A stretch of 64,000 bases of DNA from Sipunculus nudus. Its lineage: Eukaryota > Annelida > Sipuncula > Golfingiida > Sipunculidae. The stretch is from positions 75,191,124 to 75,255,123 of the forward strand of contig CM049308.1 of the NCBI GenBank assembly GCA_026874595.1, given 5' to 3'. The first letter of the stretch is position 1, and each line of letters starts with the position of its first letter. Under the pieces are notes generated by a model, which was not told the origin of the DNA, did not search any database, and saw only the letters and a program-made list of their open reading frames with translations. Shown one piece after another: positions 58,500 through 64,000 of the stretch. Made by a program: the position numbers and the translations under genes.

Positions 58500-59345
58500 T
58501 TCAAAATCTGTGTTTTTGAAACAAGATGACCAGAGGTCATGCGCTTGCTGGAAGTCGAAATGACAAACAGAGGGACAGACAGAGCAATCTGTCAGTTTCC
58601 TGTCGATTGAGTGACTTTCAGAGGGATTGCTGAAAATTTGAGCCGGTTGAACAACATATATCACACAAAAGAACATGAAGCAGACATAGCTGACAAGAAC
58701 CGACGAATTTGAGGACAACTGACAAACAGACAGACATACTGACAAAGTGACACAAGATTTAGACCATATGACTTAACCAGGTTATCGATAAGACTCAGAG
58801 GATTCCTTCAAATCTATGGCTTGAAGAGTGGTATATGTAAGACACAAGACCAGCAAGCAGGCGAATTGGAGGACAACTGATAAACAGACAGACATACTTA
58901 CAAAGTAACACAAGAATGAGACCACACGACTTACTCAGGTTATGGGGAAGACCAAGAGGAAGAAAATTAGTCATAGGTTCTGTAATTTGAAATTATAGTT
59001 AGGGAGATATGATAAAAAAGTGATGAATGTGATGGAAAATGGATAATTCGTTTCGAGATATCAGTGTAAGACATAACATGTACCAGTTTCAAAAGAATTC
59101 CTTCAAAACTGTGGCCTGTAGAATGCTATATAGGCGAAAACCAGAAAGCAGGCGAATTTGAGGACAACTGACAAACAGACAGACATACTGACAAAGTAAC
59201 ACAAGATTTAGGCCAGATGACCAGTCCATCAACGGTGTAAGTTTGAAAGCGATTGCTGCAAAATTGCCACCTGTAGAGAGGGAACAGACAGACAGACGGA
59301 CAAACAGACATCCGTGACTGACCAACCAGCTTGCCAAAATCTAAA
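58500..59345 (-). repeat. tandem/dispersed repeat with ACAGACAGACATAC words
   Basis: Three similar units contain 'GGAGGACAACTGATAAACAG'-like, 'CAGACAGACATACTGACAAA' and 'GTAACACAAGA' phrases at about 58705, 58868 and 59158, preceded by GCAGGCGAAT. It is part of a HINE/pearl-like core array. Translated frames (V-C-L-S-V-C) are artefacts of the repeat. Confidence 0.65.
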
Positions 59346-60602
59346 TTTCCGGCAAACAATAAAGTTTGTAATCTCACGATAGTGATTAGTTCAGACTACA
59401 CTATCAACTGGTGGTTAATGGGCCGTATATAATCCGTGAGAGATCCCCCTGTAGTTATCAGAGAGGTCAGAAATGTATGGGTATGCATTTGCATGTTCAA
59501 ATATTTTCCGTTTGTGATTTCCGCCTTATTCTTTCTGCCAATTAAAAACAATATTTCTGGTAAAAACTATTCAATGAAACTAAAATAAATGCTCCAAGAT
59601 AGTATCAATACTACTACTTCTACTACTGTTACTACTACTAGTAATATTTTATTATAATAATTATTATTATTTTTATTATTATTATATATCAAAGTTTTGT
59701 TTTTAAACATGTGATTTAGAGGCATGTGTTTTTTTAATTGTTTCTACAAATGTGCGACAGAGGCGTAGGTCCTACAATAAATTCACCTCTGTATTAAAAT
59801 AATCAGTTATATTCCTCGAACAGTGCCTGGTTATATTCATTATATATCTTCCCATATATGCCTGTGTAAAATTTACCCCGTGTACTTGTAGGTTAGATAG
59901 ATTGCATTGTGTATGAATGGATGAGCTATGCGCAGTAACAAGGAAGCATTCGCAAACGTTGGTCAAAATGATTGCCTTCACATTTATCTAACTAAATTAC
60001 TCGCTACGCACAAAGAAAGATGTGCTATGCGATGGTGAAAACAAAACAGAATGCACGGGGTATGTAAACAGACACACACACTTAAATATGACCAGTTTGA
60101 TATTTATTTTGATGGTAGTACTAAAAAGAAAACACATTTAAACTTTTTCTCATGATATGTGTGCATTTTAGTCAGTTCTCCTGCTCTTATTAAATATTGT
60201 TGGTATTTTGAGATTGAAGCATGCTGCAGATAAACCGGAACATTTCGTTTTGAATCTCAAACATATAAAAATGTCTTTTCTTACTACATGGTTTGGGAAG
60301 TAGTTTTTTTAAAGAAGTTGCTGATCTTATTCTCCACATACACCCCCTTGTTTGTGGCATTGTTTACACTGATGATTCAATGAATGGTGGTAAACGGGCT
60401 GTTTATCAATCGTGACATCACCCAAACGGAGCTTATCCAGGGAAATCTGCGCCTGTAATCCCCTAACTATATGATTATGGCACGTTCATACTTAAATCTT
60501 TCCTGTTTGTGGTTCACGCTTTTGTGGTCCCGCTATTTATTGGCATTATTACTGGTATATCATATTGTACCTGACTGAAGATAAACTGCATGGCGGATCC
60601 CT
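59346..60602. other. intergenic, nothing recognised
   Basis: AT-rich with ACTACTACT runs near 59612-59645. No supported gene. Confidence 0.5.
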
Positions 60603-60626
60603 CTCTTTCACAAACACACACACACC

Positions 60627-60660
<34 letters not shown>

Positions 60661-60780
60661 AATTAATGGTTGTCTTTTTTTTTAGTCGAAGTGTAGGTAA
60701 AATGAGTAGGACCTACTTAAATATTATCAATAATATAAGTCTATCGAAAAGGAGTCACTCTTACTCTTTACACACAAACA

Positions 60781-60842
<62 letters not shown>
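60603..60842. repeat. (CA)n and (TA)n microsatellites
   Basis: A CA-rich tract at 60603-60659 and a (TA)n tract at 60783-60842. Confidence 0.95.
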
Positions 60843-60847
<5 letters not shown>

Positions 60848-61679
60848 CACTGCAGGAACCTGGAAACTTAAATCACAGGTCATGTGCATTTATTCTATGT
60901 GTTTATTCATTTGTAAATCCGCAAGTTTTTACCCTGCCTAATCCTGCATTTCGATTTCATCACTACTTCCTTTAGTAGACAGCTACCATAATAGGAGGAT
61001 GTTGTTCTTCAGTTTGACTATAGTAGCCCAGTGTTTGACAGCAAAACAGTGGCAACAGGGCACACGATTTGGAGAAGTGTCAGTACAATTATTTTCGACT
61101 ACTAATATGATTTTGGAAAAATGTCGTCTTTTTGCAGAATGTTTGCAGAGCTAGACACATGTCAAGAATAATTAAAAAAGCACTCGCCTTAGCTCACCGA
61201 CGGAATTCAAAGAAGTCTGAGTAAACTCCATTAATGGGCCTTTTTAGTGCAGTTTTGTATGACAAAGTGGCAGCACCTAGATAGGTCAAAACTAATACTG
61301 AACTGTACTGAATGTATGCAAGATACTGAGTACAGATATATCATGGAGGAGATAAAATGCATCCATGAAATGCCATTTATGCTTTTCTTTTAATTAAGTA
61401 TTTGGCGAATATCGAAAATCTAGCTCCACTGTATATACTTTGAAGTAATCAGTGAAGTAATATGTGCGATGAGATTCTTAAGACAAAACTGTTTATGGTT
61501 GATTACGAAGTTTTTAAACATTGAAATAAAGATGTTAACTACGTCAATATTCTGTGTATAATATTTATCATAAATTCATCAAGTAATTTTATTTATTTTT
61601 TTCAGAATATGCAGTCACCTTTGAATGAAAAACGTTCATTTTATTTTGTTTAGTCTATGATGCCTAAAGTTCTTTTTAA
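60843..61679. other. intergenic, nothing recognised
   Basis: No supported feature. Confidence 0.5.
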
Positions 61680-62956
61680 ATAGATTAAATGATGGGCGAT
61701 GAACAAATGGACGCTGTGCAAAAATAGTTGAAAGTGGCGCCACCAGTTTTGCGTATAATGAAGAGCTATGTGAGATCTATATACACATGCAAAATTTTCG
61801 CCCAATCTGTCAGACGGTTCCGGAGATATAAGCCTGAATATCTGCAGTGTAAACATAAATGTAGGTGGCGCCACCTACCACAAAATTGAGAAAGCTGTCC
61901 AAGTTGTATACGTATGAAACATTTTAGGCAGATAAGTCAAACCACTACTGAGATATGAGTGTTTTTAGCCCACGGCAGACAAACAGACGGACGCTGTGCA
62001 AAAATGGTGGCAGGTGGTGCCACCAATTTTGTGTATGATTAAGAGCTATGTGAGATCCATACACATGCAAAATTTCAGGAGGATACAGCAAACCTGTCCT
62101 GAAACATAAGCCTGAATGTCTGCAGCATAAAAAAATGTATGTGGCGCCACCTGCCACAAAATCCAGAAAGATATTAAGATGTATAGGTGGCGCCACCACT
62201 TTTGCGTATTGTAAAGAGCTTAATGAGATCTATACACATGTAAAATATTGGCCCAATCGGTCAAATGGTTCCTGAGATGAGAGCTTTGATGTCTGCAGCG
62301 TAAACGTGAAGGTAGGTGGCGCCGGCTGCCATTAAATCAAGAAAGCTGTCCAGGATGTATAAACCTGCAAAATTTCAGGTCGATAAGTCAAACAACTGCT
62401 GAGATATGAGTGATTTTATCCCAAGGCAGATGAACAGATGGACGCTGTGCAAAAATGGTTGCAAGTGGCGCCACCAGTTTTGCGTATGATGAAGAGCTAT
62501 GTGAGATCTATACACATGCAAAATTTTGTCATAAAATCAAGAAAGCTATCCAGCATGTATAAAAATGCAAAATTTCAGATGGATAACTCAAACCAATGCA
62601 GAGATGAGGGATTTTATTCCAAGGCAGATGAACAGATGGACGCTGTGCCAGAATGGCTGCAGGTGGCGCCACCATTTTTAGAGTATGTTATAAAGCTATC
62701 CAAGGGCTACATTTGTGCAAATTTTTTAGCCTAATCAGTCAAACGGTTCCCGAGATATGTAATGGACGCTTGGCAGAGAGGAAAGGTCAGAGGTCAACCA
62801 AAAATAAGGGGCAGCAGTTCACATGTGACCCAATCATAATTCTGAATTTAAAAAAAAATCCGCCCTGTGATTATGGAGGAGTTCACCGGAAACCTATGCG
62901 GCGGCGGCGTCCGACTGAAAACACAGTATCCGCAAAACTCTGTTTAGGCGGAACCA
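61680..62956 (-). mobile_element. HINE/pearl-like element, second and longer copy
   Basis: On the minus strand it begins GGTTCCGCC, then CAGAGTTTTGCGGATAC, as at 26590. It contains at least six GGTGGCGCCACC-type palindromes (about 61735, 61864, 62140, 62186, 62463, 62660), each within cores of about 130-150 bp carrying GAGATNTATACACATGCAAAA, GCTGTCCAAGNTGTATA and GGACGCTGTGCAAAAATGG-like words. The variable core number compared with the copy at 26590 is typical of such arrays. Confidence 0.7.
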
Positions 62957-63359
62957 ACTAGGATATATCAGTCAGGATATTTTTGATATGTTCTTTTTGA
63001 CAGGGAGGATAATTGGGACAGATGAACAGACAATTTGGCAGCATGGTTTTGGTGCCATACAAAATTATCTTCCTTCTAAAAGAAAGCCCAGTGAACCCCT
63101 ATTCATAGACTTAAAAGAGGCGGGAAAAATCAGCTGGCCCTTTCACAGGGAGCGCCAAACTTTGTATTTGTCATTCAACAGGCCAGTGGTGCCTTACCGA
63201 CTGCACTTCAGTGAACATGCCCGCCTGTGTCGTACACACGTCGGATGTACCAGCTTAGAGCAGACACAATATATATGAATCAAACACATACAGTACTCAA
63301 GACAAGGCCTCTTTAAAAAGACTGACTAAAATTCTCCAGCTTTATCCTATTTATTTTTG

Positions 63360-63418
<59 letters not shown>

Positions 63419-64000
63419 AGAGAGAAAGAGACGGTCAGAGACAAAGGGGAAGAGAGTATATGACGGAAGGAAAACAAGACTTTGTATTGGTCTCTGTTTA
63501 TTTTGTCCCACACTGTGAATATCATTTTAAAATATCATATCGCTCTTCCGTTTGTTCGTTTATAGATATATTCTGCTAATTCCATAAATAAATTTAGTTC
63601 CATTATTCACATTACAAAGTGGTGCCCTTACGGAACATTAAATTTTATATTTTGGAAACGCCATGGCGCTTCTCGCCTTTAATTAGGATTATCATATCGA
63701 TATTCTGATCGGAATAATTAATATACACGTATATGCCATATTATTTGCATATCTGACCTTGCTGCTGATATATGTTTTCGTGACTCGCAAAAATTAAAAA
63801 AATGAAAAATGAAAATGAACATCCCCAGTTAACAAAAATTCCATTGTGAGCATCAACAAAATGTTATGGCGGTTAATTATTTGTACTAGTTAGGTTATAC
63901 TTTCTAGTTTTGAAATTTGAATGAATTCATTGTTTATTTGTTGTTTTAAACATCATTGTCTCTGATTATATTTTATCTAACACAGTTACCTGCAGTCATA
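62957..64000. other. unassigned, with one open frame of unknown nature
   Basis: A 96-codon plus-strand frame at 62988-63278 has a balanced composition and an acceptor-like TTTTTGACAG at its start (62995-63004), so it might be an exon. I recognise no family. The remainder is AT-rich. Confidence 0.3.
63368..63433. repeat. (GA)n microsatellite
   Basis: GA repeats with a few A and G interruptions. Confidence 0.95.

Noticed and set aside
58476-59377. Cys/Val-rich minus-strand frames
   Set aside because: They are translations of the ACAGACAGACATAC repeat.

Overview
This is an AT-rich animal genome window dominated by repeats. Spliced genes, TSP1 and IgGFc-binding-like secreted domains, Mag-type Ty3/gypsy, pearl/HINE-like elements and a GC-hairpin repeat at 52.26 kb together suggest a lophotrochozoan, most likely a bivalve mollusc. 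The species call is an inference from repeat style; nothing in the window names it.

Layout. (1) 0-11.9 kb: a 21-bp tandem repeat, a MITE, and a minus-strand secreted-protein locus. That locus has a signal-peptide exon at 9.7 kb, an IgGFc-binding domain at 7.2-8.5 kb and a downstream array of TSP1 cassette exons at 2-4.9 kb, some intact and some decayed. (2) 11.9-12.6 kb: a probable LTR. (3) 13.28-34.50 kb: one Mag-like Ty3/gypsy retrotransposon with LTRs of only 97 and 89 bp and a 5-bp target duplication (TGTTA). It is split in its gag gene by a 16.7-kb insertion. (4) That insertion, 13,503-30,221, is the main discovery. It is flanked by a perfect 5-bp duplication (CGACG), its inverted ends both start with CAC, and it carries RAG1-like (plus) and RAG2-like (minus) genes tail to tail. 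This is the architecture of a ProtoRAG-type RAG-like transposon. Removing the insert and one target copy leaves the gag reading frame in phase.

Inside the RAG-like element there is also a small five-exon minus-strand gene upstream of RAG2-like. It encodes three C-x2-C-x7-C-x2-H motifs and several duplicated Ser/Gln-rich micro-exons; I know of no such gene in described RAG-like transposons. Beside it lies a THAP/DDE transposase gene convergent with a SWIM/YqaJ exonuclease gene. That pair resembles the two-gene layout of ISL2EU transposons and is probably nested, though it could be cargo. The transposase is interrupted by a Helentron-like (HINE/pearl) element.

RAG1-like and RAG2-like keep the RAG zinc regions, the D-D-E residues, the Kelch repeats and a PHD finger. 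Both carry frame breaks, nearly all in homopolymer runs, plus one in-frame stop in RAG1-like. Whether this copy is decayed or the assembly has indel errors cannot be settled here. (5) 34.5-64 kb: no gene recognised, only another LTR, MITEs, HINE-like tandem cores, a mariner-like insertion in a TA microsatellite, and many TA/GA/CA microsatellites.
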